Positions 20,905 through 31,940 of a stretch of DNA of 64,000 bases are shown here, in pieces. The translations under genes were made by a program, and so were the position numbers. The notes under the pieces were generated by a model. The model saw nothing but the letters and a program-made list of their open reading frames with translations, made no database searches and was not told the origin of the DNA. The DNA is from Periplaneta americana (taxonomy: Eukaryota; Arthropoda; Insecta; Blattodea; Blattidae), in contig NC_091131.1 in NCBI RefSeq assembly GCF_040183065.1, positions 11,676,300 through 11,740,299 on the forward strand, in the 5' to 3' direction. Position 1 is the first letter of the stretch. Every line of letters starts with the position of its first letter.

Positions 20905-22105
20905 TATGTATGATAAGTCTTTCTTGTGTTAAATTTTAACGTACCTTGTTAACATGTTTCGACCTGTTTTTGTTTTCGGTCATCTTCAGAACTGGTCGTT
21001 GTTGCTGGTCGTTGTTGGTGTTGGCGCCTCTTGTTTCCTGTGTGGGTGTGTTCGTAGTGTAGAGTCAAAGAGTGTATGTGTTTTGAAATTGAGTTGTGCG
21101 TTGAGAATATCGTTGGGGTGTGTTTTCGTGTGTCTGTATATTTCATATTGTTCTAGTGTGTTTAGTTTCTGGCTTTTTGGTTGGATGTGCAGTATTTCCA
21201 TGTCTGTGTTGATGTCTCTGTAGATGTGGTTGGCATTTGTGATGTGTTCTGCATATGTGGAGGTGTTTTGTAATTTTGTTATGGCTGTGATGTGTTCTTT
21301 GCAACGTGTTTGAAATGACGAAGAACTAAACACAATGAAATACATAGCATAAGAAAACGGATACAACCCCAACATAATAGACAACATAATACTTAAGTCG
21401 AAACAAAACCATAAAAAACAAAAGAATACAGCACAAACACAAGAACACAAAAAATACATCACACTAACATACGAAAACAAAAACACACATGAAATTGCAA
21501 CCTCATTCAAGAAACTAAAATACAACATCGCATACAGAACAAATAACACTCTACAAAAATATCTCAACATACAAACAACACAAACAAACAAATACAACCA
21601 CACAGGCGTATACTGTACAAACTCAAATGTAACACTTGCAACAACTTATACATAGGACAGACAGGCAGATCGTTTCAAACACGTTACAAAGAACACATCA
21701 CAGCCATAACAAAATTATAAAACACCTCCACATATGCAGAACACATCACAAATGCCAACCACACCTACAGAGACATCAACACAAACATGGAAATACTGCA
21801 CATCCAACCAAAAAGCCAGAAACTAAACACACTAGAACAATATGAAATATACAGACACACGAAAACACACCCCAACGATATTCTCAACACACAACTCAAT
21901 TTCAAAACACATACACTCTTTGACTCTACACTACGAACGCACCCACACAGGAAACAAGAGGCGCCAAGACCAACAACGACACTTCTGAAGATGTCCCAAA
22001 ATAGGACGAAACATGTTAACAAGGTACGTTAAAATTTAACACAAGAAAGACTTATCATACATATTCCGAAGTGATACAGTGTTAAAAATTGTGTAATCAA
22101 GATGT
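20905..22105 (+). mobile_element. Penelope-like retroelement, palindromic copy with GIY-YIG region
   Basis: An antisense 3'-end piece (20905 to about 21312) is joined head-to-head to a sense piece (about 21313-22105). Both end in the same CATACATATTCC-type sequence in opposite orientation. The overall shape is the same as the copy at 7831-8525, but the inverted arm is about twice as long. Confidence 0.85.
21349..22000 (+). pseudogene. Penelope-like ORF C-terminus: RT end and GIY-YIG endonuclease
   Basis: The sense strand encodes GYNPNIIDNIILKSKQNHKK, later EIATSFKKLKYNIAYRTNNT and LQKYLNIQTTQTNKYNHTGV, then after a frameshift YKLKCNTCNNLYIGQTGR and SFQTRYKEHITAITKL. The K-C-x-C...LYIGQTGR...R...EH pattern is the GIY-YIG nuclease motif that distinguishes Penelope-like elements from LINEs. 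A TAA at 21718-21720 replaces the Gln codon present in the antisense arm, and the frame otherwise resumes to HPHRKQ. The RT core is absent. Introduced stop and frameshift make the protein non-functional. Confidence 0.85.
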
Positions 22106-22340
22106 ATAAAATTCTTTCAGTAATTTATTATCATAATACAGTGCTGTCTTAAATTTGCAGAGCATATCGGGAATTAAATCAATGGCTTTCCCAAAACATG
22201 CTATGAAATATTTCATGTAAAACAACTTTTATCTAGAAAAGGAAGTAAAAACGAGGAAGATTGTTTTAAACTTTTTTGTGTGAAATACCTCAAAGAATAA
22301 CCCCCTGAAATTAATGACATTACTTACGGTCCATGCTGTA

Positions 22341-23520
22341 TATATAATGAACTACGTGGTCTGTGGAAGAAGAGCATATTTACTACCTACTAATACTAAA
22401 AGCTAGTGATTTTCTTTATTAATCCAACAGAAGGGTATTACACTCGTACTTTATTAATATTGTATAAAATCGGAGGTTTGAAGTAAATAAGAATTTAAGT
22501 GCCATATTTCTGATTTCTTTTTAACTGGAATAACAATTTATGTGTCTAGCTGTATAACATAATTAAGGATCAAAGTCCAGACTCATTCCTTTTTCGTTTT
22601 ATTAGGTGTTCGTAAATGGCAGAATGTGTATGTACCATTAGCTTCAAAATACATTATGACTCATTTTCCTAGAAAGTTGAAAAATGGCACTTAGATCCTT
22701 ATTCACTTCAAGTCTTTGTTATCATTTGTTACTCAGAGGTGGACAAACAACAGTAAGTTGTAATTAGTACAAAAAAGATTAAGTCATAAAGGGAAACAGA
22801 GTGCATTTTTACACTTACAAATTGGTTTCTTTATTCAGTATGGTTAATATTACATACCATAATATAATATTTTTAACTGAAAGATACTTGTATTGAATTT
22901 AATCAGTTCTATGTGCTTAGTATAATATTCAACTTCACAGCTATTAACAGATGCGGACTTGCGAAAAACTTTTTGAAAATTAAATAAAATTATTGAATTA
23001 CGTAATCCATGATTCATAACAGCTTTCCATGGAATTTGAAAATGATTCCAGCACAGAGTTTAGTAATGTTGAATTTGTAATCATGGTACATTTTCACAAT
23101 CAGTGACGTGTCAGCAAACCATGATATCCTTCTGGTTCTTACTGATTTTATATTGTATCCTTAGTTATTTTTACAGTGTAAGGTAGCAATTTATATTTGT
23201 GCCATCAGTATGTTGATAGTATTATGTAGATATTCCTTTACGTGGAGATCATGTATCATGTATCCACACATTGCGTCATTTTTGACAAGTATAAATTAAT
23301 AATTAAGAAAATGTGCTTTGGGGTAAAAGCCAAGTACTGACGTTTATAAAGTGTAAAGAGTAAATCAATGAATGTACAAATAAAACTATATCAACAGTAA
23401 TAGAGTTAGAATTATTTATATGCAAGATGATTAATACCGTATTTTCTCGAATCAAAGTTTCCTCCTAAGATGGTAGTGCATGCCATTAACTTCCCACGTG
23501 GGTATTTCAATTGTTACTTA
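22341..23520. other. AT-rich tract, no gene
   Basis: No repeat family or coding frame recognised. Composition resembles 16840-20100. Confidence 0.4.
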
Positions 23521-23526
23521 CAACTT

Positions 23527-23945
23527 ACAAATGGCTTTTAAGGAACCCGAAGGTTCATTGCCGCCCTCACATAAGCCCGCCATCGGTCCCTATCCTGTGC
23601 CAGATTAAGCCAATCTCTATCATCATACCCCACCTCCCTCAAATCCATTTTAATATTATCCTCCCATCTGCGTCTCGGCCTCCCTAAAGGTCTTTTTCCC
23701 TCCGGTCTCCCAACTAACACTCTATATGCATTTCTGGATTCGCCCATACGTGCTACATGCCCTGCCCATCTCAAACGTCTGGATTTTAAGTTCCTAATTA
23801 TGTCAGGTGAAGTATACAATGCGTGCAGTTCTGTGTTGTGTAACTTTCTCCATTCTCCTGTAACTTCATCCCGCTTAGCCCCGAATATTTTCCTAAGCAC
23901 CTTATTCTCAGATACCCTTAACCTATGTTCCTCTCTCAGAAAATG
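23527..23945 (-). pseudogene. 5'-truncated LINE C-terminal ORF fragment
   Basis: The reverse strand is open over 120 codons: MLRKIFGAKRDEVTGEW, a GRPEGKRPLGRPRRRWEDN segment and VRAAMNLRVP at the end. It is the same family as 4888-5414, without the RT catalytic motifs. The 3' tail is short (ACTTAC repeats at 23514-23528). Confidence 0.85.
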
Positions 23946-24244
23946 GCGTTTGGATTAGCAGTACTTGAGTCAGAATAAAGTTCAAGTGTGATAAGTGTAT
24001 TGTCTGCCTTATATTTTGTACCAGTACCACCAAAGGTATGAGATTGCGATCCTTTACTTACAGGAAAAAAAAAAAAAAAACTTAAAATGCAGAGAAACAT
24101 GGAAATTGTGACGTGTGCTATTAATGTTGCAGAATATTGTGTAAACAAACGGCTGATTAAGCACAACTGACGTGTGTGCAGTCCATGTGCAGGAGATGGG
24201 TTTGAAATGTGTCCTGCTCCAGGATTTATTTATTCCTTTATTGT
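23946..24244. other. spacer with A-run, nothing recognised
   Basis: Contains an A-run at 24064-24080; no gene. Confidence 0.4.
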
Positions 24245-24367
24245 TAACTGAACGTGACTAGAACACAGTATGAAATGGAAATATAAAAATTGGAAATTTA
24301 TCTTTTGAAAAGGTGAAAAAATTCAAGTACATACCTTGGAGCAACAGTAACAAATATAAAAGACAAC
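24245..24367 (+). pseudogene. sense LINE fragment, 5' part, split by an antisense copy
   Basis: Carries GAAATGGAAATATAAAAATT then the KFKYLGATVTNI-coding stretch (with a small insertion), and stops at 24367 where the antisense copy begins. It continues at 25059. Confidence 0.75.
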
Positions 24368-25058
24368 TTACTTACTTACTTACTGGCTTTCAAGAAACCC
24401 AAAGGTTCATTGCCGCCCTCACATAAGCCCGCCATAGGTCCCTATTCTGAGCAAGATTAATCCAGTCTCTATCATCATATCCCACCTCCCTCAAATCCAT
24501 TTTAATATTATCTTCCCATCTACGTCTCGGCCTCCCCAAAGGTCTTTTTCCCTCCGGCCTCCCAACTAACACTCTATATGCATTTCTGGATTCGCCCATA
24601 CGTGCTATATGTCCTGCCCATCTCAAACGTCTGGATTTAATGTTCCTAATTATGTCAGGTGAAGAATACAATGTGTGCAGTTCTGTGTTGTGTAACTTTC
24701 TCCATTCTCCTGTAACTTCATCCCTGTTAGCCCCAAATATTTTCCTAAGCACCTTATTCTCAAACACCCTTAATCTATGTTCCTCTCTCAAAGTGAGAGT
24801 CCAAGTTTCACAACCATAAAGAACAACCGGTAATATAACTGTTTTATAAATTCTCACTTTCAGATTTTTTGACAGCACACTGGATGATAAAAGCTTCTCA
24901 ACCGAATAATAACAGGCATTTCCCATATTTATTCTGTGTTTAATTTCCTCCCGAGTATCGTTTATATTTGTTACTGTTGCTCCAAGGTATTTGAATTTTT
25001 CCACCTCTTCAAAGGATAAATTTCAAATTTTTATATTTCCATTTCGTACAATATTCTT
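24368..25058 (-). pseudogene. antisense LINE fragment nested in its own family
   Basis: The reverse strand is open for 204 codons: MEKFKYLGATVTNINDTREE, HRINMGNACYYSVEKLLSSS, LYGCETWTLTLREEHRLRVF, then KLHNTELHTLYSSPDIIRN and the GRPEGKRPLGRPRRRW block, ending near VRAAMNLWVS. This is the segment after the RT palm of an RTE-like LINE ORF. The (TAAG)n tail faces left at 24368-24385. The intact frame suggests a recent copy, but the EN and RT catalytic parts are missing. Confidence 0.88.
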
Positions 25059-25625
25059 GTCAACAATCGGGAGGAAATTAAACACTGAATAAATATGGGA
25101 AATGCTTGTTATTATTGAGTTGAGAAGCATTTGTCATCCAGTCTGCTCTCGAAAAATCTGGAATATAGAATTTATAAATCAGTTATATTACTGGTTCTTT
25201 TGTATGGTTGTGAAACTTTGAGAGAGGAACAGAGGTTAAGGGTGTTTGAGAATAAGATGCTTAGGAAAATATTTGGGGCTAAGAGGGATGAAGTTACAGG
25301 AGAATGGAGAAAGTTACACAACGCAGAACTGCACGCATTGTATTCTTCACCTGACATAATTAGGAACATTAAATCCAGACGTTTGAGATGGGCAGGGCAT
25401 GTAGCATGTATGGGCGAATCTAGAAATGCATATAGAGTGTTAGTTAGAAGACCTGAGGGAAAAATACCTTCGAGGAGGCCGAGACGTAGATGGGAGGATA
25501 ATATTAAAATGGATTTGAGGGAGTGGGATGTGATGGTAGGGACTGGATTAATTTTGCTCAGGATAGGGACTGATGGTGAGGTTATGTGAGGGCCGCTGGG
25601 TTCCTTAAAAGCTAAATGTAAGTAA
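25059..25625 (+). pseudogene. sense LINE fragment, 3' part
   Basis: Resumes the copy interrupted at 24367, beginning CAACAATCGGGAGGAAATTA, with an in-frame stop in the HxINMGNACY region. It then reads SSSLLSKNLEYRIYKSVILL through MDLREWDVM with indels. Together with the antisense copy it forms a large inverted repeat. Confidence 0.85.
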
Positions 25626-25700
25626 GTTGTAAATATTGTTAACTGAACTGTATTTGTGTTTAATTGTTTTTAATTTATCGTGAATACATTTGTTGGAAGG

Positions 25701-25855
25701 TTTTTTTTTTTTTTTTTTTTTTTTTGCAATTTGTTTGTTTTATTTTATTTTATTTATTTTTTACCTTTCAAAAGTGGGGTGCACGGTTTATTCGAGGGCA
25801 CGGGGTATTCGAAAATATATGGTATTTAATATAATATATAATTATAACCACCATG
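25701..25855. repeat. poly(T)/TTTTA-rich low-complexity tract
   Basis: A run of about 25 T followed by TTTTA repeats; the remainder is AT-rich. Could be the reversed poly(A) tail of an unrecognised element. Confidence 0.6.
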
Positions 25856-26040
25856 GCAGCCCAGTGGCTAGACCCGGATTCGATCCCTGATATACCCCCG
25901 ATTTATGACTTACATTGAGCAAGCTCCTGGCCCAGGTAACATAAGGGTTTTCTCTGAGAGCTCCGGTTCCCCTTTGACATCCCAACAATTCTCTATCATC
26001 TCATCTCATCTCATCATGGCACACCTCGGGCAATGACTCT
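25856..26040 (+). mobile_element. degraded SINE-like repeat with (ATCTC)n tail
   Basis: The head CCCAGTGGCTAGACCCGG and GGATTCGATCCC (B-box-like), body with CCTGGCCCAGGTAACATAAG, and tail of ATCTC repeats near 25998-26015 suggest a tRNA-derived SINE. The A box is poor. Confidence 0.55.
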
Positions 26041-26540
26041 GCCAATAAATTCTGCAGTGCTCGGGAAAAGTGACATAAGTCAGTTTCCACAAACCTTTTT
26101 GATAATCTATTGACAACTTGCACTGGTTTATGTCGATTTGATTTTTTCTCTATGAATTATTGTAATGGGAGGAATACCTACGTATTTTTTTCCAAGCGAA
26201 CAGATGTTCTGTAAGTTGTCAATAAATTGAGGAGCGTTTTTGCAAAAGTCGATAGATGCAGAAGTGAAGATTTTACAGAAATTACACTAAATGACAGGAT
26301 CTATCGAGTTCTGAAAAAACCTAGAAGGTTTGGTAGTCTCTACATACGGTATGAATCAATTTTTGGTAAATCTGATTTCATAGATCAATTCCGGAGGTAG
26401 AAAACATACGATATCCCTATGTAACTCACTATCGAAAATTTCTGCATCTATCGACTTTTGCAAAAACGCTCCTCAATTATCAAAAAAGGTTCGTGGAAAC
26501 TGACTTGTGTCACTTTTCCCGAGCACTACAGAATTGGTCT
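26041..26540. mobile_element. DNA transposon with ~60-bp inverted termini
   Basis: The left end AGTGCTCGGGAAAAGTGACA is inverted at the right end (about 26500-26530), and the homology continues inward over the stretch TCAGTTTCCACAAACC. The inner part ATTGAGGAGCGTTTTTGCAA (26226) is also inverted at about 26445-26475. No protein is encoded. A 113-bp element interrupts the left arm. Confidence 0.72.
26110..26222. mobile_element. 113-bp miniature TA-flanked element nested in the left arm
   Basis: TTGACAACTTGCAC at the left and its inverse GTAAGTTGTCAA at the right are flanked by TA (26108-26109 and 26223-26224). The uninterrupted right arm of the host element lacks this segment, which confirms the insertion. 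Confidence 0.72.
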
Positions 26541-26812
26541 ACATAACTAGCTTGAATTTTTAATATTGAACGATAAGTTATAAACGAAGTAGACCAGTTA
26601 ATTTTATAGATGCTATGTGCATCTGGTGTGATGGAAGTGGAAATTAACCATTCAGACATTGGTTCCATGGTAGTTTTATTTGAATATTTTAAATTTGTCT
26701 AATAAATTCAATCGGGTAGTGAAGTGTAACAAATTCATTATGTATTAGCCCTACCTCAGTACTCCTAAGGACTACTTTAATTACAATAACAATTGTATAA
26801 GTTATCGGCAGG
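26541..26812. other. AT-rich spacer, nothing recognised
   Basis: No gene or repeat supported. Confidence 0.4.
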
Positions 26813-26814
26813 CA

Positions 26815-27165
26815 GTGCTGTCCCGCGCCATGGCATCGTGGTCTCAGGCATCCTGCCTAGGACTCACGTTACGGAATGTGCGCTGGTTCGAGTCCTCATG
26901 GGGGAAGAAATTTTCTCATGAAATTTCGGACAGTGTATGGGACCGGTGCATCGTGATGCACTTGGGGAGCTACGATAGGTAGCGAAATCCAGTTGCGAAT
27001 GCCAGCTATAACGGCTGGGGGGATCATCGTGCTAACCACACGATACCTCCATTCTGGTTGGATGATCGTCCACCTCTGCTTCGACATGTGGGCGTGAGGC
27101 CAGCAGCCGCCTAGTCGGTCTAGGCCCTTCACGGGCTGTAGCGCCACGGATTATTATTATCGGCA
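26815..27165 (+). mobile_element. tRNA-derived SINE (family 3), near full length, (ATT)n tail
   Basis: The head GGCATCGTGGTCTCAGGCAT (A box region) and TGGTTCGAGTCCTCATGG (B box) are followed by a long GC-rich body and a terminal ATTATTAT tail. I recognise the body as a SINE type common in insect genomes, but cannot name it. The reverse-strand frame within it is not a gene. Confidence 0.85.
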
Positions 27166-27575
27166 GTACCAGTATTTATATAAAGTCTCATCATGAGAAT
27201 AGTGTCAACCTGTAATGTTTTGTATTGTATTTTTTCTAAATTCAGAAGTGTATTTTGATACTTTTGATTTCAGTGTAATAGGTGGAGGTTTCCTGCCCCT
27301 AGAATAGATAATGTTACTTTAGTAATCTTGTTATCCTGTTTAGTTGAGTTTGCTTCAGAGCTAGAAAGTGTTGGAAGTTGGAAGATATTTTTTCAGGTGA
27401 CAAGTTGGACAGAGTCTGAAATTTGTTTGAAGTTAACACATTGATAGATACCTCTGATTGAGTTCTGGCTGATGTACGTACCGGTACCTTACCAGGCAGT
27501 ACATCTCACTTGACGATATATGTCAGAGGAAGAACATTAATATTGTTGCATATGTCTTAAGTCTGATTAGTGAAC
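27166..27575. other. AT-rich spacer, nothing recognised
   Basis: No gene, repeat boundary or RNA signal seen. Confidence 0.4.
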
Positions 27576-27577
27576 TA

Positions 27578-28124
27578 CAGAGGTGTGAAAATTATTAGAA
27601 TAATCTTAATTTTAAAGGTTTTTTAATAGTTCCTTCACAAATATTAATTGAATTGATGAATATTGGTATATATTACTATACTGATGTAGGATATATTTAC
27701 TACTAACAATGCCGGAAAGCATTGTTGTACATTGGTATTTTTCTAATTTTACAATTGTTATGGGAATTCAGAAATTATTATATTATGTTGGCGGAATTGG
27801 AAACATAAAAAATTATATGCACAAAACAGATGTATACGTTCATTTGAACCTTCACAACAATGTAAACGCAAAGAACAATTTGTTTAAAGCATTTCTTAAT
27901 TAATTTTTTATGTTTCCAATTCCGCCAACATAATATAATAATTTCTGAATTCTCATAACAAGTACCAATGTACAACAATGCTTTCCGGCATTGTTAGTAG
28001 TTAATATATCCTACATCAGTATAGTAATATCATATACCAATATTCATCAATTCAATGAATATTTGTGAAGGAACTTTAAAAAACCCTTAAAATTAAGATT
28101 ATTCTAATAATTTTCACACCTCTG
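27578..28124. mobile_element. fold-back Tc1/mariner-like MITE (long palindrome)
   Basis: TA (27576-27577 and 28125-28126) flanks ends CAGAGGTGTGAAAATTATTA. The two arms, about 235 bp each (27578 to about 27812 and about 27892 to 28124), are nearly perfect inverted copies around a spacer of about 80 bp. Short frames on both strands arise from the palindrome and are not genes. Confidence 0.9.
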
Positions 28125-28139
28125 TATGTTATTAGTCCT

Positions 28140-28280
28140 CTATGTATGCAATTGAGGGGGGAAAAGGAACTGGTCATTCTACCCCATTATCTCCTGGCTT
28201 AGTTGCCTCATGAGCGATGCCTTATTGGTGTCACTTCCGAGGTTCCAACCTGTCTTCGGACACTTAACTAAACAACAAGT
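28140..28280 (-). repeat. dispersed repeat, antisense copy of 3871-4010
   Basis: The reverse complement shares GTCCGAAGACAGG, the AAGTGACACCAATAAGGC segment and AGTTCCTTTTCCCC in the same order as 3871-4010. Followed directly by a SINE. Confidence 0.7.
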
Positions 28281-28545
28281 CCACACATGTGGAGTAACGG
28301 TTAGCGCGTCTGGCCGCGAAACCAGGTGGTCCGGGTTCGATTCCCGGTCGGAGCAAGTTACCTGGTTGAGGTTTTTTCCGGGGTTTTCCGTCAACCCAAT
28401 ATGAGCAAATGCTGGGTAACTTTCGGTGCTGGACCCCGGACTCGTTTCACCGGCATTATCACCTTCATCTCATTCAGACGCTAAATAACCTAAGATGTTG
28501 ATAAAGCGTCGTAAAATAACCTACTAAAAAGAAAAACAACAACAA
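28281..28545 (+). mobile_element. tRNA-derived SINE (family 4), full length
   Basis: A box region GTGGAGTAACGGTTAGCGCG, B box GGTTCGATTCCC, body with GGTTGAGGTTTTTTCCGGGG, and a 3' end AAGCGTCGTAAAATAACC followed by an A-rich tail. Other copies lie at 32682, 33047, 33164/34241 and, as a mere tail, near 33488. Confidence 0.9.
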
Positions 28546-31157
28546 CATTATTAGGTTGTGCAGCTTGATGCGTTTTAAATAACCTCTTAACTAGAATGTA
28601 ATCATTATAGTTATTTGTATTTCGCCAATATTGATAGGTGGCAGCGTAATCGGTAATTGACATTGATAAATAGGTTTTTAATTTTCCATAACATAAACTT
28701 TGCTTCAAGCATCAAGTCGGCCGTGCTATAATAATTGTAGTTCCTGCATTTTTCTTTTAGAAGTACCGTAGTTTGTGATATGGAAACAGTGGCATATAAA
28801 TGTATAGTGCGTGTATTACGAAGTCCACAGATTTTGTTAATGAAAAGGAAACTTCGCAAGGTAAAAAGAATCTGTTATTTTATTTTAGTTTTTAGTTTAT
28901 AAATTAAAATTTTGAGATTAGTGTAAGCCTATTCAAACTCGGATATTTTCTCAAAACAAACATCACGTTTATTATAATAAATTATTGGTAACTGCAAAAG
29001 AGAAGTTTATATTATGTTCGGAAAGTTTTGAGGTGGAATGCAGATAATAAATTGTCGCTAAAGTCTCAAATCGAAATCTTGTTTAAACATGATAAAAGAA
29101 AAATACTTTACGCACTCTGTTAGACACAAATTTACTTGAAAATGTAACTTGCAAAGAGATTGTAAAGAGATACATTAATTAATAAGCAAATATCTTACTT
29201 ACAATACAGAAATAAGTAACGAGGTTATATGGGTATACAGATGGTGTAAGATTTAAAAATCTACAAACTGATGAAAGTAGTTAAGGTTAAGTTTGATTGT
29301 GTATTAGGTAACTCTCTGTAGCCTATATATTTCACAAAGCTTCCGGTTAATTAATGTTTCTCTACAAAACCATTAGACCTTCATATGATTTGCGCAATTC
29401 GATTGACGCACTCTTAAATTACTGGTAGGCTAATCATATAGCAACTATGCCTAGTAGGAGAACCTGTTACGGACACCGCATTTTTTATTAGTACGGGGGA
29501 TTTCAAGTATGACGTAACATAGCTTTAAATCGCTGGCTAAATGTTACAAGGGTGTGTGTAGTAATATTTCCGATATAGTCATGGAACCTTGTAATATTGA
29601 GCTAGCGAAATATCAGCTGTTTATAAACGATGTTTAAGGTTAAGCAGTGCGTGTCTTTCAGTTCATGTCTTTCATGTGTAAAATTTAATCACTGATTTTG
29701 TTCATAAGCGGTTGGGAGTTAGGAATATTTTGACACGTTTCTGGGTTCAACAGTGTGTCTAGGTAAAGAATTTTTCAGATTTTCAGTATGGTGAGGAATA
29801 TTATTAAAGTCCACCAACAGTAAATGACTTCATCAGAGGTTACTTTAAATAAAAATGTAAAAAAATTATTAAACGCGTAGGAAAAATAATTCAACTGGTT
29901 AGACGGAGTTTATCGATTAATTTGACTTTAATATAGACCAATTTATTTGTCTAAAATCTTAACATCATTTGCTTTTTCCCCCTTTTGTGATGAAAATGTT
30001 TCAGATTTTATTTTATTTTAAAACGATAATATACTCAAACTTCTTGTATCTGAACTAATTTAGAGGTTCAGGTTGTAGATAAAATAAAAACAAAATCGAA
30101 TTTACATTTCCCATTTCTTTTGCATGGTATTTGCTAGAATAGAATAGTTTTCTAACTTTCTACACCTTTCAGTATTCATCATGTTACATTTTTAGTTGAA
30201 ATTTTGATTCAAGATGCTATGTTCCTATGAACCCTTGACGTCCCCTCTTTTTTTTTTACCCCGGTAGCAATAAATAAGTAGCGAATCAAATTATAAACTA
30301 ACGTGATTTTTATACACATAGTCAAGCATTAAATAATTAATGTAAAACCATTTACGTTTTGATATTTAGCAAAAAAAAAAAAGTTAAAAAGTGTATCCAT
30401 AACAACGTTTATTTATTTGCAGTTATTTATACGTTTATTTAAAACAATCCATAATAAAAACTTTAGGATAACCGATTTTGAGTATAGAATCCAACAACAG
30501 CTCTGGACCTGATACATGTTACCATTAGGTTGAAGTTTTTACCCTTTTCTTCCTTTTATTTGATCCTCTTTGAACAGCAGGAGTAGGTATTTAACCACAT
30601 ACATACCATTTTTTAGCTCTTCATAGCATTTAAATGGGAAAATAAACGTCTGCCAAAAATTAGAGCTTTAATATTATAAACTATAAAAATTAAAAATTTA
30701 CGATCTTCATTTTACCTTTAACTTCGTTTTTGTATATGTTTAGTGGAATTTTCGAGTTTTCTTTATAAAAAAAATTATTCTGTCATCTCTAAGCACACTC
30801 TTAATACAATTTACTGTCAGACAAAAATATGCATTTAATTAATACCCACTTATTCGGTAAGTATTGCGAGTAGGATCATGATTTTTGTCCATATCGATAG
30901 AAAATCTAATAAAGAATAATTTATCCCCATGACGTAGGCCTATTTCATTAGCATGGACGGTTTTCGTGTAAATTTAATTTAAAAAGCCATTAATTTCAAG
31001 CCACTGAACGATGTGGGCAGATTGCAACGTTGTAGCGAGAGAGGGAGGCTCGCGTACAGAGACAGACCTTAGTTCGTTGACCTCTTACATCTTTATTACG
31101 AGCAGACTGTGTTAGCGGCGATGTTGCCGGACTGCTGAAACTTCCAACTTAATTCTC
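28546..31157. other. 2.6 kb AT-rich tract, no established gene
   Basis: No mobile element or conserved protein was recognised. A possible exon-like segment at 28780-28860 (ATG, 27 codons, donor GTAAAA) has no homology that I know. Confidence 0.4.
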
Positions 31158-31300
31158 TATACTTGTTTTTTTTTTTTTGAAAGGTGGGACATGACAGGAG
31201 CGTTGCGATCGGAAAAACAACTGAATGTCATATAGCGTGGTAGACCTGTTGCTATGGTAACAACGGTTGAGTTGCCAAACTTACCGTTTCCACGTGGCGA

Positions 31301-31560
31301 ATGACGTAGTGCAGAGGGCGGCCACTAGAGGGAACCCAAGAGTTGGAGCTTAATCTGAGACGATTCTGTCCGGCGCCGGGGTGGTATCCGATGTGGCTTA
31401 GTGGATAAAGCATCAGCACGTAGAGCTGAAAACCCGGGTTCAAATCTCGGCGCCGGAGAGAATTTTTCTCCGTTCCATTACTCTTTCATCGTATGATGAC
31501 GCAGAATATCTGCATGGAAGTATCATATGTACTTCGGTACATTAAAATAATCTATATGAT
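31301..31560 (+). mobile_element. SINE (family 5), first tandem copy
   Basis: GGCTTAGTGGATAAAGCATC (A box) and GGGTTCAAATCTC (B box), preceded by GTGCAGAGGGCGGCCACTAG and followed by GAGAATTTTTCTCCGTTCC. It is repeated almost identically 382 bp downstream. Confidence 0.85.
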
Positions 31561-31682
31561 ATGCGTAAATAACTTCGTGATTTAAGACGGAGCTTATTCC
31601 GTCGGATCCCTGCCAACTAGTCACTCATAACGAGTGCACCTCAGCACATATGTGGACTTCGGTCCTAAGTTCATAGACATCT

Positions 31683-31940
31683 ATGACGTAGTGCAGAGGG
31701 CGGCCACTAGAGGGAACCCAAGAGTTGGAGCTTAATCTGAGACGATTCTGTCCGACGCCGGGGTGGTATCCGGTGTGGCTTAGTGGATAAAGCATCAGCA
31801 CGTAGAGCTGAAAACCCGGGTTCAAATCCCTGCGCCGGAGAGAATTTTTCTCCGTTCCATTACTCTTTCATCGTATGATGACGCAGAATATCTGCATGGA
31901 AATATCATATGTACTTCGGTACATTAAAATAATATATATG
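31683..31940 (+). mobile_element. SINE (family 5), second tandem copy
   Basis: Nearly identical to 31301-31560 over the whole length, with only scattered substitutions. The 120 bp between them contains GACGGAGCTTATTCCGTC, so the unit may be a tandem or dimeric repeat of about 382 bp. Confidence 0.85.

Larger units (their letters stand above)
20417..22338. mobile_element. TA-flanked long-terminal-inverted-repeat element carrying two later insertions
   Basis: The ends are inverted over about 130 bp: left CCATAAGTAATGTCATTAAT, right (reverse strand) CCGTAAGTAATGTCATTAAT, with TA at 20415-20416 and 22339-22340. Removing the SINE (20546-20882) and the Penelope-like copy (20905-22105) leaves a core of only about 390 bp, a MITE. 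A terminus of the same family lies at 62158-62188. Confidence 0.75.

Noticed and set aside
26815..26910. Possible functional tRNA gene
   Set aside because: A and B boxes are present, but the sequence continues into a SINE body with an ATT tail and no complete acceptor stem was found.
27709..27978. Short open frames on both strands
   Set aside because: They lie in the arms of a perfect fold-back element and mirror each other.
28281..28360. Possible tRNA gene
   Set aside because: The same head and body occur in several copies in the window with A-rich tails and target duplications, so it is a SINE.
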